The notes beneath the pieces were generated by a model that was not told where the DNA came from, did no database searches, and saw only the letters and a list, made by a program, of their open reading frames with translations. 64,000 nt of DNA from Massilia phyllostachyos. Lineage in GTDB: Bacteria; Pseudomonadota; Gammaproteobacteria; Burkholderiales; Burkholderiaceae_D. Below, piece after piece: positions 1 through 9,308 of the stretch (positions are counted from its first letter, which is position 1; every line of letters starts with the position of its first letter). Where the stretch lies: contig NZ_JAJNOC010000006.1 of assembly GCF_021044825.1 (NCBI RefSeq), positions 1-64,000 on the forward strand, given 5' to 3'. A program made the position numbers and the translations under genes.

Positions 1-209
1 TGTCTCGCAAGGCCACGTGCCTAGACAATGCATCGATGGAGAGCTTCTTTGCCGTGCTCAAGACTGAGTGCACTCACAAGCGAAAATTCACTGACGCTGC
101 AGAACTCATGGCCACAATCCACGAGTATGTTCGGTATTACAATACCAAGCGCATCAGCACTGTTCTGGGCGGCCTGACCCCGCTTCAATGCAGGATCAAG
201 CACACCTAA
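1..209 (+). CDS. IS3-family transposase OrfB, C-terminal end (partial)
   Basis: Reading from base 3, 68 residues lead to a TAA at 207-209. The start lies outside the window. The piece matches the end of the IS3-family DDE integrase: a CLDNASMESFF block holds the last catalytic Glu, with a Lys seven residues later (ESFFAVLK), followed by the usual tail (YYNTKR, GLTPLQ). OrfB cuts and joins DNA for insertion-sequence transposition. The following bases to about 236 may include the right inverted repeat, but the left end is not visible, so this is not proven. Whether the element is intact cannot be judged here. Confidence 0.85.
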   Translation, partial: SRKATCLDNASMESFFAVLKTECTHKRKFTDAAELMATIHEYVRYYNTKRISTVLGGLTPLQCRIKHT

Positions 210-260
210 GCTAATAACGCACGTGTCCAGCTTTTGTGTGGCAGTTCACCTTCGCCGGAA

Positions 261-287
261 GTCGTAGGCGCCAGTGGCGCGTACGAC
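261..287. repeat. REP-like hairpin between IS element and lpxC
   Basis: GTCGTA-G-GCGCC-AGT-GGCGC-G-TACGAC is an 11-bp interrupted inverted repeat with a three-base loop. The same layout (GTCGTA, one base, five-base stem, three-base loop, TACGAC) recurs at 27833-27859, so it looks like one family of dispersed hairpins. No T-run follows on either strand, so it is unlikely to be an intrinsic terminator. The rest of 210-399 shows nothing else recognisable. Confidence 0.55.
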
Positions 288-399
288 GTGCTTCTGCTAG
301 TGATAGAAGGCGGCGTCAACTCCAACCACCGTCCGAAAAACCGTCGTTCCGGCTAATTTTGCGTGCACACCACTAACGCCAGCATGCACCACGAACGCA

Positions 400-1335
400 T
401 CAGACTTCCGCCCACTCCCGCGACATCTGCCGCACATACGACGGCGGCGCATCCCCCAGCGAATCGAACTCGACCCACTCATACGCATCCGTCTGCGCCA
501 GCAGCTTGCGCAGCAGCTCGTTGTTGAGCGCGTGCCCCGACTTGTGGGCGGTATAGCTGGCCAGCAGCGGATGCCCGACGATGTACAGGTCGCCGATCGC
601 ATCCAGGATCTTGTGGCGCACGAACTCGTCCTCGTAGCGCAGGCCGTCCGCGTTCAGGATGCGGTACTCGTCCATCACGATCGCGTTTTCCAGCGAGCCG
701 CCGCGCGCGAGCCCTAAGCCGCGCAGGGTTTCGACGTCCTGCATGAAACCGAAGGTGCGCGCGCGCGCCACGTCGTGCACGTAGGAGACTTCGCTGAAGT
801 CGACCGTCGCGCGCTGCATGGTGCCGTCCACCGCCGGGTGGTTGAATTCGATGAAGAAGTCGAGCTTGAAGCCGTCGTAGGGCGACAAGCGCGCCCATTT
901 CTCGTTCTTGCCCTCGCCCTGGCGGATCTCGACGTCCTTGAGCACGCGGATGAAGCGCTTGGGCGCGTCCTGCTCTTCCAGGCCGGCCTGCTGCAGCAGG
1001 AACACGAAGGAAGCGGCCGAGCCGTCCATGATCGGGATCTCTTCGGCGGTGACGTCGACGACCAGGTTGTCGATGCCGAGGCCGTAGCAGGCCGACATCA
1101 GGTGCTCGACGGTGGAGACGCGCGCGCCGTCCTTGATCAGGACCGTAGCCATGCGGGTTTCGCCGACCACGTCGGCCGCGCTCGGGATCGCGACGACGGG
1201 GTCGTAGTCGACGCGGCGGAAGGTGATGCCGGCGCCCGGGGGCGCCGGACGCAGGGTCAGCTCGACCTTGGTGCCCGAGTGGACGCCGACACCAGTGGTG
1301 CGGACGACCTGTTTGATGGTTCGTTGTTTCAGCAT
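400..1335 (-). CDS. lpxC: UDP-3-O-acyl-N-acetylglucosamine deacetylase
   Basis: Zinc-dependent cytoplasmic enzyme that removes the acetyl group from UDP-3-O-acyl-GlcNAc, the committed step of lipid A synthesis. The 311-residue product is of normal length. Zinc ligands fit His78 (EHLMSA), His241 and Asp245 (HKILDAIGD), and the catalytic His is His268 (KSGHALNNE). The reading frame is open far upstream, but the family start is MLKQRTIK at 1333-1335. It stands downstream of the dcw cluster, the usual betaproteobacterial position, here separated from ftsZ by a peroxiredoxin, a GNAT and a transporter gene. LpxC level is usually set by FtsH proteolysis; nothing in the sequence addresses that. Confidence 0.97.
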   Translation of the reverse strand: MLKQRTIKQVVRTTGVGVHSGTKVELTLRPAPPGAGITFRRVDYDPVVAIPSAADVVGETRMATVLIKDGARVSTVEHLMSACYGLGIDNLVVDVTAEEIPIMDGSAASFVFLLQQAGLEEQDAPKRFIRVLKDVEIRQGEGKNEKWARLSPYDGFKLDFFIEFNHPAVDGTMQRATVDFSEVSYVHDVARARTFGFMQDVETLRGLGLARGGSLENAIVMDEYRILNADGLRYEDEFVRHKILDAIGDLYIVGHPLLASYTAHKSGHALNNELLRKLLAQTDAYEWVEFDSLGDAPPSYVRQMSREWAEV

Positions 1336-1385
1336 CCGCCGATTATAGCCCAGCGCTTTTTCTCGCGCCGGGCGTGGCTCGATGG

Positions 1386-2267
1386 CTAGGGATGATCCGA
1401 CTCCACATGGCTTTTTTCGTGGCGAATCAGATACATACCGCTGCCGATGATGATCGCCGCGCCCGCCATCGTCCAGCCGTCGGGCAGGGTCTGCCACAGC
1501 AGCCAGTCCAGTCCGACGGCCCAGGCCAGCGCGGTGTATTCGAACGGCGCGACGCTCGATGCGTCTCCTTTCGCGAACGCTTCGGTGATCGCCAGCTGGC
1601 CGACAAAGCCGGTCAGGGCCAGCCCAAACAGCAGCGGCGCGTCCTTCATGCTCATCGCCACCCAGCCGGGCGCCGCAAGCGCGGTCGCGCCGATCGACAT
1701 CATGACCATCAGCCAGAACACCATGTATTCGCTGCGGTCGGTGCGCGCCAGGACGCCGACCGTGATCGCGGAGATCGCGTACATCGCCGCCGCGCCCAGC
1801 ACCGCCAGGCCGCCGATGGTGAGGAAGCCCGCCCCGCTCGGACGCAGCACCACCAGCACGCCGCACAGGCCGACGCCGATCGCGATCCAGCGCGTCACGT
1901 TGACCTTCTCCTTCAGGAACCACACCGACAGCGCCGTGATGATGGCCGGCGCGATGAAGAAGATGGAGTAGGCCTCGGCCAGCGACAGCTTGCGGATGCC
2001 GAAGGCGAAGAAGCTCAGCATCGCGATGCCGAGCACCGCGCGCAGCAGGTGCAATGGCCAGCGGATCCTGAAGATGTCGCCGTAGCCGGCCTTCATGCCC
2101 ACGTAGATGATGATGAGCGGGAGCGAAGTGAGCGAGCGCAGCGCCGCCACCTGGATCGCCGGGTAGCGCTGCGAGAGCAGCTTCATCACCGTGTCCATCA
2201 TGGCGAACATGAACACGGCCAGCACCATCGCGTAGATGCTGTACAGGTTTCCGCTCGGTCGCTTCAA
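1386..2267 (-). CDS. EamA/DMT-family transporter
   Basis: About 293 residues of very hydrophobic sequence with roughly ten membrane segments and the duplicated EamA layout (first half from [15 protein letters not shown], second half from [19 protein letters not shown]). This fits the drug/metabolite exporter superfamily; the substrate cannot be read from sequence. The likely start is a TTG at 2265-2267 that overlaps the stop of the upstream GNAT gene (TTGA), which implies translational coupling; an internal ATG at MVLAVFM is the alternative. The frame stays open into the GNAT gene, but that part is out of frame with the real GNAT protein and is a shadow. Confidence 0.82.
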   Translation of the reverse strand: MKRPSGNLYSIYAMVLAVFMFAMMDTVMKLLSQRYPAIQVAALRSLTSLPLIIIYVGMKAGYGDIFRIRWPLHLLRAVLGIAMLSFFAFGIRKLSLAEAYSIFFIAPAIITALSVWFLKEKVNVTRWIAIGVGLCGVLVVLRPSGAGFLTIGGLAVLGAAAMYAISAITVGVLARTDRSEYMVFWLMVMMSIGATALAAPGWVAMSMKDAPLLFGLALTGFVGQLAITEAFAKGDASSVAPFEYTALAWAVGLDWLLWQTLPDGWTMAGAAIIIGSGMYLIRHEKSHVESDHP

Positions 2268-2713
2268 AGGTTCTTTTCCATGAACAGGCTCAGGGGATCG
2301 GCGTTGTAGTCGCCGAACGGTTCGCCGCGCAGGTAGCCGGCGCGCTCGTATAAACGGATCGCTTCCGGTTGATGAATGCCGGTTTCGAGCTTGAGTCCGC
2401 GGATGCCGGACATGCGCGCGAACATCTCGAGGTGCTCGAGCAGCTGGGCGCCGGTGCCGAGACCACGGCGCGCGGTATCGACGAACATGCGTTTCACCTC
2501 GCCGTAGCTGCCGCGGTTGACCAGCGCCGCGCAGCCGACCGCTTTTCCATCGACGTCGCGCGCGACCAGGAACAGGACGTCGCCCTGCAGCAGGGAGTCG
2601 ATGTCCATCAGGTGATTGGATTCGGCCGGGTACAGGGACGCGCAATAGGCGTCGAGCTGTTCCAGCATCGCCCGGACTTCAGGCTGGTCGGGAGTTTCGG
2701 CGTTGATGATCAT
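2264..2713 (-). CDS. GNAT-family N-acetyltransferase
   Basis: A 149-residue single-domain protein. The central [24 protein letters not shown] segment carries the acetyl-CoA binding R/Q-x-x-G-x-G/A loop (RRGLGTG), followed by [10 protein letters not shown] and IRLYERAGY, both typical of GNAT folds. It should move an acetyl group from acetyl-CoA to an amine, but the substrate is unknown. Its stop overlaps the TTG start of the EamA transporter, so the two probably form one transcript, possibly a small acetylate-and-export pair. The family call is firm and any pathway role is open. Confidence 0.85.
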   Translation of the reverse strand: MIINAETPDQPEVRAMLEQLDAYCASLYPAESNHLMDIDSLLQGDVLFLVARDVDGKAVGCAALVNRGSYGEVKRMFVDTARRGLGTGAQLLEHLEMFARMSGIRGLKLETGIHQPEAIRLYERAGYLRGEPFGDYNADPLSLFMEKNL

Positions 2714-2764
2714 GGGATGAAAAACGGCGCCGCGGCGCCGTTTGCAGTGGGGTTGCCGGCCAGC

Positions 2765-3268
2765 TTAGCCCAGTTGTTCCAGCATCTTCTCGGCGCTCGA
2801 GACTTCGAAGCCGGCGGTCTCGACGTTCAGCGCCTTGACCACGCCGTCTTCGACCAGCATCGAGTAGCGCTTCGAGCGGGTGCCCATGCCGTGCTTGGAG
2901 AAGTCGGCGTCCAGGCCCAGGGCCTTCGAGTAGGCGGCGTTACCGTCGGCCATCATGCGCACGATGCCGGTGGCCTTCTGGTCGCGGCCCCAGGCGCCCA
3001 TCACGAAGGCGTCGTTCACCGAGATGCACCAGATTTCGTCGACGCCCTTGGCGCGCAAAGCATCGGCGTGCTGGACGTAACCCGGCACGTGCTGGGCCGA
3101 GCAGGTCGGGGTGTAGGCGCCGGGCAGGCCGAAGATCACGATCTTCTTGCCTTTCGCCAGCTCGCTCACCTCGAAGGTGTTCGGGCCGAGCGAGCAGCCT
3201 GCGGTTTCGGTCTCGATGAATTCCGACAGGGTGCCTTCCGGCAGGCGGTCGCCGATCTGGATGGTCAT
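2765..3268 (-). CDS. Peroxiredoxin (Prx5/AhpC-TSA type)
   Basis: A thiol peroxidase that reduces hydrogen peroxide and organic peroxides in the cytoplasm. The 167-residue protein has the Prx5 layout: MTIQIGDRLP start, FGLPGAYTPTCSAQHVPGY with peroxidatic Cys56, then CISVNDAFVM and a GMGTRSKRYSMLVEDG segment. Cys25 and Cys81 are further cysteines; whether one is resolving is not clear. No glutaredoxin domain is fused. It sits between ftsZ and lpxC. A rightward hairpin (3424-3447) separates it from ftsZ, so it probably has its own promoter in the 3269-3410 gap, although none was identified. Confidence 0.93.
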   Translation of the reverse strand: MTIQIGDRLPEGTLSEFIETETAGCSLGPNTFEVSELAKGKKIVIFGLPGAYTPTCSAQHVPGYVQHADALRAKGVDEIWCISVNDAFVMGAWGRDQKATGIVRMMADGNAAYSKALGLDADFSKHGMGTRSKRYSMLVEDGVVKALNVETAGFEVSSAEKMLEQLG

Positions 3269-3410
3269 GGTGGTTCCTTGTAGTGTTTTAAGAATCTGGC
3301 AATTATCGCCGATGTGGGAGGTCTTTGCTGAAGGCGCGTCGAGTTACCTCCGTTTTTCCCCTTGGCTTTGAAACCGTGCTGGAGTTGGTGGTGCAAGGAG
3401 AGTTCCCAAG

Positions 3411-3447
3411 ACGCACAAAAGAAAAGGGCCAGCTTCCGCCGGCCCTT
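3411..3447 (-). terminator. Rho-independent terminator after ftsZ
   Basis: Read on the minus strand, AAGGGCC pairs with GGCCCTT across a ten-base loop (3424-3447) and is followed by TTTTC and TTTT. It begins 25 bases after the ftsZ stop and should end the dcw transcripts. Confidence 0.8.
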
Positions 3448-3471
3448 CACTATCCAACGACTATCGAACAA

Positions 3472-4674
3472 TCAGTCGGCCTGCTTGCGCAGGAACGCCG
3501 GAATGTCATACGTCTCCACGCCATTGCGCTGCATCGCCTGCACCTGCTCCGATGCCTGCTCGCGGCGCCACACGGCCGGCTGCTTCATGCCGCCCATGGC
3601 GTCGCCCTGGGCGTGGCCCATGGTGACGTTGCCGGTGACGGTCGCGGCGCCCGCCATGACTGGCGCGTTGTAGCCGTGGGTGCCGGTGCGCAGCACCTGC
3701 TGCGGCTGCACCAGCTGCATCTTCTTGTTCTTGCCCAGGCCCGTTGCGACCACGGTCACGCGCAGCTCGTCGCCCATCGCGTCGTCGTAGGCGATGCCCT
3801 GTGCGATCGAGGCGTCCGGCGCCGCGAAGGCGCGCACGGCGGCCATGACTTCCTTGATCTCTTTACCTTTCAGGCCACGCGACGCGGTCACGTTGACCAG
3901 CACGCCCTTGGCGCCCGACAGGTCGATGCCGTCCAGCAGCGGCGAAGCGACGGCCTGTTCGGCGGCGATGCGCGCGCGGTCGACGCCCGCTGCGGTCGCG
4001 GTGCCCATCATGGCCTTGCCCTGCTCGCTCATGATGGTCTTCACGTCGTTGAAGTCGACGTTGATGTGGCCCGGGACGTTGATGATCTCGGCGATACCGG
4101 CGACCGCGTTGTTCAGGACGTCGTCGGCATGCTTCATCCAGTCGAGCATCGACTCGTCTTCGTAGATGTCTTCCAGCTTTTCGTTCAGGATCACGATCAG
4201 GGAGTCGACGTGCTTGGTCAGCTCTTCCAGGCCGGCTTCCGCCACCTGCATGCACTTGTCGCCCTCGTACGAGAACGGCTTCGACACCACGGCCACGGTC
4301 AGCGCGCCCATGGTCTTGGCGACTTCGGCGACGATCGGCGCGGCGCCGGTGCCGGTGCCGCCGCCCATGCCGGCGGCGATGAAGACCATGTGGGCGCCGC
4401 GCAGCGCGTCTTCGATGCGCGAGCGCGACTGCTCGGCCAGCTGGCGGCCGACTTCCGGACGCATGCCTGCGCCGAGACCCGATTCGCCGATCTGGATGAT
4501 GTTGTTGGCGCCGGACACTGCGAGTGCCTGCGCATCCGTGTTTGCGGCGATGAACTCGACACCGGACACACCTTTATTGATCATGTGCTGAACCGCATTG
4601 CCGCCTGCGCCGCCGACGCCCACGACTTTGATAACGGTTCCCAGTGATGCGTTATCGACCATATCGAACTCCAT
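3472..4674 (-). CDS. ftsZ: Cell division protein FtsZ
   Basis: Tubulin-like GTPase that polymerises into the division ring. The 400 residues contain GGAGGN (21-26), the tubulin signature GGGTGTG (104-110) and, after a variable linker, the C-terminal peptide DIPAFLRKQAD that binds FtsA and ZipA-type partners. I place the start at the ATG at 4672-4674 because GGGAG lies seven bases before it. An upstream in-frame TTG at 4695 would put that ribosome binding site inside the gene. It is the last gene of the dcw cluster, has its own promoter at 4760-4788 and a terminator downstream. Confidence 0.98.
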   Translation of the reverse strand: MEFDMVDNASLGTVIKVVGVGGAGGNAVQHMINKGVSGVEFIAANTDAQALAVSGANNIIQIGESGLGAGMRPEVGRQLAEQSRSRIEDALRGAHMVFIAAGMGGGTGTGAAPIVAEVAKTMGALTVAVVSKPFSYEGDKCMQVAEAGLEELTKHVDSLIVILNEKLEDIYEDESMLDWMKHADDVLNNAVAGIAEIINVPGHINVDFNDVKTIMSEQGKAMMGTATAAGVDRARIAAEQAVASPLLDGIDLSGAKGVLVNVTASRGLKGKEIKEVMAAVRAFAAPDASIAQGIAYDDAMGDELRVTVVATGLGKNKKMQLVQPQQVLRTGTHGYNAPVMAGAATVTGNVTMGHAQGDAMGGMKQPAVWRREQASEQVQAMQRNGVETYDIPAFLRKQAD

Positions 4675-4759
4675 GATGTGACTCCCAATATTCAAATGCC
4701 GCCGACGGTCTCGAGGGAAATGCCAGGCCCCTGACAGGCCCTGAAAACCGGAAGTAGCG

Positions 4760-4788
4760 ATTGTATTTAAAAAACCTTGACCCGTGAA
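4760..4788 (-). promoter_or_regulatory. Predicted sigma-70 promoter of ftsZ
   Basis: On the minus strand TTCACG (4783-4788), a 17-base spacer and TACAAT (4760-4765) fit a sigma-70 promoter. It lies in the 187-base gap between ftsA and ftsZ, the only sizeable gap within the cluster's ftsQAZ end, and would give ftsZ extra transcription independent of the mraZ promoter. Confidence 0.6.
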
Positions 4789-4861
4789 CGCTTTGTTGCT
4801 GCCGTACCTAACTTATTTCGTGTCCTGCGTGCTGCGTGTGACCCTGCTTGTTAAACCCGTA

Positions 4862-6094
4862 TCAGAAGTTCCCCGCTATCCATTCCTTCATGCGTTGCCA
4901 GACTGCTTTCACCGAACCATCCTGACGCGTGACGATGTGACCGCGCAGGTACTGTTTCTTCGCTTCCAGTAGCAGGCCGAGCACCGTGGCGTAGCGTGGG
5001 CTGCGCACGACGTCGGCCAGCTGGCCGCGGTAGTCCGGCGTGCCGAGGCGCGCCGGTTTGAGGAAGATGTCTTCGGCCATCTCGATCATGCCCGGCATGA
5101 TCGAGCTGCCGCCGGTGAGCACGATGCCCGACGACAGCACGCCTTCGTAGCCCGACTCACGCACCACCGTGTGCACCATCGCGAACAGCTCTTCGACGCG
5201 CGGCTCGATCACGGCGGCCAGCGCCTGGCGCGACAGCGCGCGCGGTCCGCGGTCGCCCAGGCCCGGCACCTCGAGCGTTTCGCCCGGATCGGCCAGCACC
5301 TGCTTGGCCACGCCGTAGCGGATCTTGATGTCCTCGGCTTCGCCGGTCGGCGTGCGCAGGGCCATCGCGATGTCGCTGGTGATCTGGTCGCCCGCGATCG
5401 GCAGGACCGCGGTGTGGCGGATCGCGCCGTCGGAAAACACGGCGATGTCGGTGGTGCCGCCGCCGATGTCGATCAGGACCACGCCCAGTTCCTTTTCGTC
5501 GGTCGTCAGCACCGCATCGGCCGACGCCATCGGCTGCAGGATCAGGTCCGAGACCTCGAGCCCGCAACGGCGCACGCACTTTACAATATTCTGGACCGCG
5601 GACACCGCACCGGTGACGATGTGCACCCGCACTTCCAGCCGGATACCGCTCATGCCGATCGGTTCGCGCACGTCTTCCTGGTTGTCGACGATAAATTCCT
5701 GCGGCACCGTGTGCAGCAATTGCTGGTCGGTCGGGATGTTGACCGCCTTGGCGGTCTCGATCACGCGCGCCACGTCGGTGGCGGTGACTTCCTTGTCCTT
5801 GATCGCCACCATGCCGCTCGAATTGAAGGAACGGATATGGCTGCCGGCGATGCCGGCATAGACGTTGCGGATCTTGCAGTCGGCCATCAGCTCCGCTTCC
5901 TCGAGCGCGCGCTGGATCGACTCGACGGTGGCCTCGATGTTCACCACCACGCCCTTCTTCAACCCTTTCGACTCGTGCTGACCGAGGCCGATCACCTCGT
6001 GGCGTCCGTCGGACATCACTTCGGCCACGACCGCCACCACCTTCGAGGTGCCGATGTCGAGGCCGACGATCAGGTTCTTCGCGTCTTTTGTCAT
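4862..6094 (-). CDS. ftsA: Cell division protein FtsA
   Basis: Actin-like ATPase that ties FtsZ filaments to the membrane and recruits later division proteins. The 410 residues show the actin-fold phosphate loops: GLDIGTSKVVAVVAE near the N-terminus, VVLIDIGGGTTDIAVF in the middle and GIVLTGGSSIMPG near 330. The C-terminal end (VWQRMKEWIAGNF) is an amphipathic helix, the expected membrane anchor. ftsQ ends 13 bases upstream, so the two are cotranscribed. Confidence 0.98.
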   Translation of the reverse strand: MTKDAKNLIVGLDIGTSKVVAVVAEVMSDGRHEVIGLGQHESKGLKKGVVVNIEATVESIQRALEEAELMADCKIRNVYAGIAGSHIRSFNSSGMVAIKDKEVTATDVARVIETAKAVNIPTDQQLLHTVPQEFIVDNQEDVREPIGMSGIRLEVRVHIVTGAVSAVQNIVKCVRRCGLEVSDLILQPMASADAVLTTDEKELGVVLIDIGGGTTDIAVFSDGAIRHTAVLPIAGDQITSDIAMALRTPTGEAEDIKIRYGVAKQVLADPGETLEVPGLGDRGPRALSRQALAAVIEPRVEELFAMVHTVVRESGYEGVLSSGIVLTGGSSIMPGMIEMAEDIFLKPARLGTPDYRGQLADVVRSPRYATVLGLLLEAKKQYLRGHIVTRQDGSVKAVWQRMKEWIAGNF

Positions 6095-6107
6095 TGCTGT
6101 TGCCTGC

Positions 6108-6929
6108 TTATGTTTGCTTGCTTGTTTTATTAGGGTGGTTCGGTTTTTTCTTGGCCGGCTTCACCGGCTTGCTGGCGTCTTCCGGCACCGCCAGCGCCGC
6201 CGAGGACAGCGCCAGTCCGTTCGCATAGCGCATGTCGATCGTGTCGATCCGGCCTTCCTGCAAGCGCGCGACCAGCTGCGGGTAGACGCCCACCAGCCGC
6301 TGCACGCGCTTCTTCAAGGTGTCGCTGTCCTGCTCCCGGCCCAGCGCCACGCTCATGCCGTTGTCCAGCTTGACGGTCCAGGCGTAGCGCTCCGACAGCG
6401 ACAATGCCTGCGGCGCCAGCTGGACCGGCGCGAACAGGGTGCGCAGCTCGGTGAAGCGCGCCAGCACCTGCTTCTCGCTGCCCTTGGGACCGTCGAAGGC
6501 CGGCAGCTCGTGGTCGTCGTCGGCCTCGGCCAGGTTGGCGGTGAAGACGTCGCCCTTGACCGACAGCAGGCGCTCGTCGCCCCAGGTGCCGAGCGCCTCG
6601 TGTTCCTCGACTTCGACGATCAACTGGTTCGGCCACTCGCGGCGCACCGTGGCGCGCCGTACCCAGGGCACCATCTCGAAGGTGTTTCTTACCTGCTCCA
6701 GGTCCGTGGTGAAGAAATTCCCGCGGATCTTGCCGATCACGCCGTTGCGCACCGTGAGTTCGTTCACGTGGCGCAGCGGGATTTCGTACATGCTTTCCAC
6801 CGTCACCGCGCGCAACGAGAACATGGGCAGCTGCGACAGCCACCACACGATGGACGCGAGAGCGGCGAGCACCGTCAACGCCACCAGGGAACTGGCGGTC
6901 GCGTTGAGGGCGCGGACGTCATGCCACAT
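6108..6929 (-). CDS. ftsQ: Cell division protein FtsQ
   Basis: Bitopic membrane protein that links the division ring with FtsB/FtsL and septal peptidoglycan synthesis. The 273 residues consist of a short cytoplasmic N-terminus, one membrane segment (about 15-33, LVALTVLAALASIVWWL), a periplasmic POTRA domain (from FSLRAVTVES to about 115) and the FtsQ beta domain. The C-terminus is rich in Lys and Pro (PVKPAKKKPNHPNK), a poorly conserved tail. It lies between ddl and ftsA with 6 and 13 base gaps. Confidence 0.95.
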   Translation of the reverse strand: MWHDVRALNATASSLVALTVLAALASIVWWLSQLPMFSLRAVTVESMYEIPLRHVNELTVRNGVIGKIRGNFFTTDLEQVRNTFEMVPWVRRATVRREWPNQLIVEVEEHEALGTWGDERLLSVKGDVFTANLAEADDDHELPAFDGPKGSEKQVLARFTELRTLFAPVQLAPQALSLSERYAWTVKLDNGMSVALGREQDSDTLKKRVQRLVGVYPQLVARLQEGRIDTIDMRYANGLALSSAALAVPEDASKPVKPAKKKPNHPNKTSKQT

Positions 6930-6935
6930 GCGTTC

Positions 6936-7913
6936 TTATTCCTTTGCCTGTTTCGCCATCTTGAGGCGCGCCGACGCCAGGATTTCCAGGCACAGGTCTT
7001 CGTAGCCGATGCCCACCGCGCGCGCCGCCATCGGCACCAGCGAGTGCGAGGTCATGCCCGGCGAGGTGTTCACCTCCAGCAGGAAGGGACGCTGGTCTTC
7101 GGCGCGCACCAGCACGTCGATCCGGCCCCAGCCTTCGCAGCCGAGCGCGCGGTAGGCGTTCACGGCGTGGCGCTGGATCTCTTCGGTCAGCGCCGGGTCC
7201 AGCTGCGCCGGGCAGTGGTACTGGGTGTCGTCGGTGAAGTACTTGTTCTGGTAGTCGTAGTTGCCGGCCGGGGCCACGATCTCGACGATCGGCAGCGCGC
7301 GGGCAAGCTTGCCGCTACCCAGCACGGCGACGGTGAACTCGCGGCCGGTGACGAATTCCTCGGCCAGCACCACCGGGTCGAAGCCGAGCGCCACGTCGAC
7401 GGCGGCTTTCAATTCGCCGGCTGCGCTGACCTTGGTGATGCCGATGGTCGAGCCCTCGAGCGGCGGCTTGACGATCATCGGCAGGCCGAGCGCGACCAGC
7501 ACCTCGTCCAGGTCGGACGAGGGGTCGATGGTCATGTAGTCCGGGGTCGGGATCTCGTCCATCTTCCAGATCTTCTTGGTCGTGATCTTGTCCATGCCGA
7601 TGCTGGACGCCATCACGCCGCTGCCGGTGTAGGGAATGCCGAGCTGCTCGAGCGCGCCCTGCAGGCTGCCGTCCTCGCCGTAGCGGCCGTGCAGCGCGAT
7701 GAAGACGCGATCGAATTTTTGCTCGGCCAGTTCGGCCAGGCTCTGGGTGCCCGGGTCGAAAGCGTGGGCGTCGACGCCGCGGCTTTTGAGGGCGTTGAGC
7801 ACGCCGGTGCCGGACATGATCGACACGTCACGCTCGGCGGAGCGGCCGCCGAAGAGCACGCCGACCTTGCCGAAGGATGCCGGGTCGAAGGTAGAGGTGG
7901 TTGGTGCGTTCAC
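6936..7913 (-). CDS. ddl: D-alanine--D-alanine ligase
   Basis: ATP-grasp enzyme that joins two D-alanines for the MurF step. The 325 residues include [10 protein letters not shown] near the N-terminus, GEDGSLQG with the family Glu, the lid and ATP-binding segment around [13 protein letters not shown], and the C-terminal [15 protein letters not shown] metal and substrate site. Length and order fit DdlB. It lies in the dcw cluster, six bases from murC and six from ftsQ, so it is part of the same transcript. Confidence 0.97.
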   Translation of the reverse strand: MNAPTTSTFDPASFGKVGVLFGGRSAERDVSIMSGTGVLNALKSRGVDAHAFDPGTQSLAELAEQKFDRVFIALHGRYGEDGSLQGALEQLGIPYTGSGVMASSIGMDKITTKKIWKMDEIPTPDYMTIDPSSDLDEVLVALGLPMIVKPPLEGSTIGITKVSAAGELKAAVDVALGFDPVVLAEEFVTGREFTVAVLGSGKLARALPIVEIVAPAGNYDYQNKYFTDDTQYHCPAQLDPALTEEIQRHAVNAYRALGCEGWGRIDVLVRAEDQRPFLLEVNTSPGMTSHSLVPMAARAVGIGYEDLCLEILASARLKMAKQAKE

Positions 7914-7919
7914 GATGGT

Positions 7920-9308
7920 TCAGGCCTTTGCATTGGTCAGTTGGTGCGGGACGCCGCTGATCGAGCCGGCGCCCATGGTCATGACGACGTCGCCGTCGCG
8001 CACCGCATTCAGGATGGCGGCGGGCATGTCGGCGATCGCCTCGACGAAGATCGGTTCCACCTTGCCGCCGGTGCGCAGCGCGCGCGCCAGGGCGCGACCG
8101 TCGGCGGCCACGATCGGCGCCTCGCCGGCGGCGTAGACCTCGGACAGCAGCAGCACGTCCGGGGTCGCCAGCACTTTCACGAAGTCCTCGAACAGGTCGC
8201 GCGTGCGGCTATAGCGGTGCGGCTGGAAGGCCAGCACCAGGCGCCGGCCGGGATAGGCGGCGCGCGCGGCGGCCAGGGTCACCTCGGTCTCGACCGGGTG
8301 GTGGCCGAAGTCGTCCACCAGGGTGAAGCTGCCGCCGCCCGGGATGGCGACGTCGCCGTAGCGGGTGAAGCGGCGGCCGACGCCGCGGAATTCCTGCAGA
8401 CCGGTGTTGGTCGCTTCGTCGCTGATGCCGATCTCGCGCGCGATCGCGATCGCCGAGCAGGCGTTCAGCACATTGTGCATGCCGGGCTGGTTCAGGGTGA
8501 ACTTCGCGTCCGGGTAACCCTGCTGGCGCACGGTGAAGTGCATCTGCACCCCGTCCGCGTAGGCGTCCAGCGCGCGCACCTCGGCTTCCTCGGAGAAGCC
8601 GTAGGTCGTCACCGGCTTTGTCACCTGCGGCAGGATGGCGCGCACGTGCGGGTCGTCGATGCACAGCATGGCGCGGCCGTAGAACGGCAGGCGGTGGGTG
8701 AAGTTCACGAACGCGGCCTTCAGCTTCTCGAAGTCGTGCTCGTAGGTGTCCATGTGGTCGGCGTCGATGTTGGTGATCACCTCGATCATCGGCGACAGGT
8801 TCAGGAACGATGCGTCCGACTCGTCGGCCTCGGCCACGATGTATTCGCCCGAGCCCAGCGCCGCATTCGCGCCGGCGGCGGTCAGGCGGCCGCCGATCAC
8901 AAAAGTCGGGTCCATGCCGCCGGCGGCCAGCACCGACGCCACCAGGCTGGTGGTGGTGGTCTTGCCGTGGGTGCCGGCGATGGCGATGCCGCGCTTCAGG
9001 CGCATCAGTTCGCCGAGCATGATCGCGCGCGGCACCACCGGCACCTTGGCGGCGCGGGCGGCGACGACTTCCGGATTGGCTTCGTTGACGGCGGTGGAGG
9101 TCACGAGCACGTTGGCGCCGACCACGTGTTCGGCCGAGTGGCCGGTGTACACGCGCGCGCCCAGCTCCGCGAGGCGCTGGCTGGCGGCGTTGCTCGACAG
9201 GTCGGAGCCGGACACGTTGTAGCCCAGGTTGAGCAGCACCTCGGCGATGCCGCTCATGCCGCTGCCGCCGATGCCGACGAAGTGAATGTTCTTGATCTTG
9301 TGTTTCAT
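7920..9308 (-). CDS. murC: UDP-N-acetylmuramate--L-alanine ligase
   Basis: First amino-acid ligase of peptidoglycan precursor synthesis, adding L-Ala to UDP-MurNAc. The 462 residues show the Rossmann-type start [14 protein letters not shown], the Mur-ligase P-loop [11 protein letters not shown] (about 112-122), and the central ADESDASFL and [10 protein letters not shown] motifs. HHPVETEVT and the FQPHRYSRT segment of the C-terminal domain are also present. Its start overlaps the murG stop by four bases (ATGA), so translation is likely coupled. Confidence 0.98.
   Translation of the reverse strand: MKHKIKNIHFVGIGGSGMSGIAEVLLNLGYNVSGSDLSSNAASQRLAELGARVYTGHSAEHVVGANVLVTSTAVNEANPEVVAARAAKVPVVPRAIMLGELMRLKRGIAIAGTHGKTTTTSLVASVLAAGGMDPTFVIGGRLTAAGANAALGSGEYIVAEADESDASFLNLSPMIEVITNIDADHMDTYEHDFEKLKAAFVNFTHRLPFYGRAMLCIDDPHVRAILPQVTKPVTTYGFSEEAEVRALDAYADGVQMHFTVRQQGYPDAKFTLNQPGMHNVLNACSAIAIAREIGISDEATNTGLQEFRGVGRRFTRYGDVAIPGGGSFTLVDDFGHHPVETEVTLAAARAAYPGRRLVLAFQPHRYSRTRDLFEDFVKVLATPDVLLLSEVYAAGEAPIVAADGRALARALRTGGKVEPIFVEAIADMPAAILNAVRDGDVVMTMGAGSISGVPHQLTNAKA

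Noticed and set aside
3265..3471. Open frame of 68 codons between the peroxiredoxin and ftsZ on the minus strand
   Set aside because: It covers the ftsZ terminator, has no ribosome site and no family resemblance; treated as non-coding.
4675..4695. Upstream TTG start for ftsZ (adds seven residues)
   Set aside because: The GGGAG ribosome site would lie inside the coding region; ATG 4674 fits spacing and family start.
5171..6133. Long plus-strand frames opposite ftsA and other minus-strand dcw genes (also 6048-9482)
   Set aside because: His/Arg/Gln-rich antisense shadows typical of high-GC DNA; the minus-strand genes are certain.
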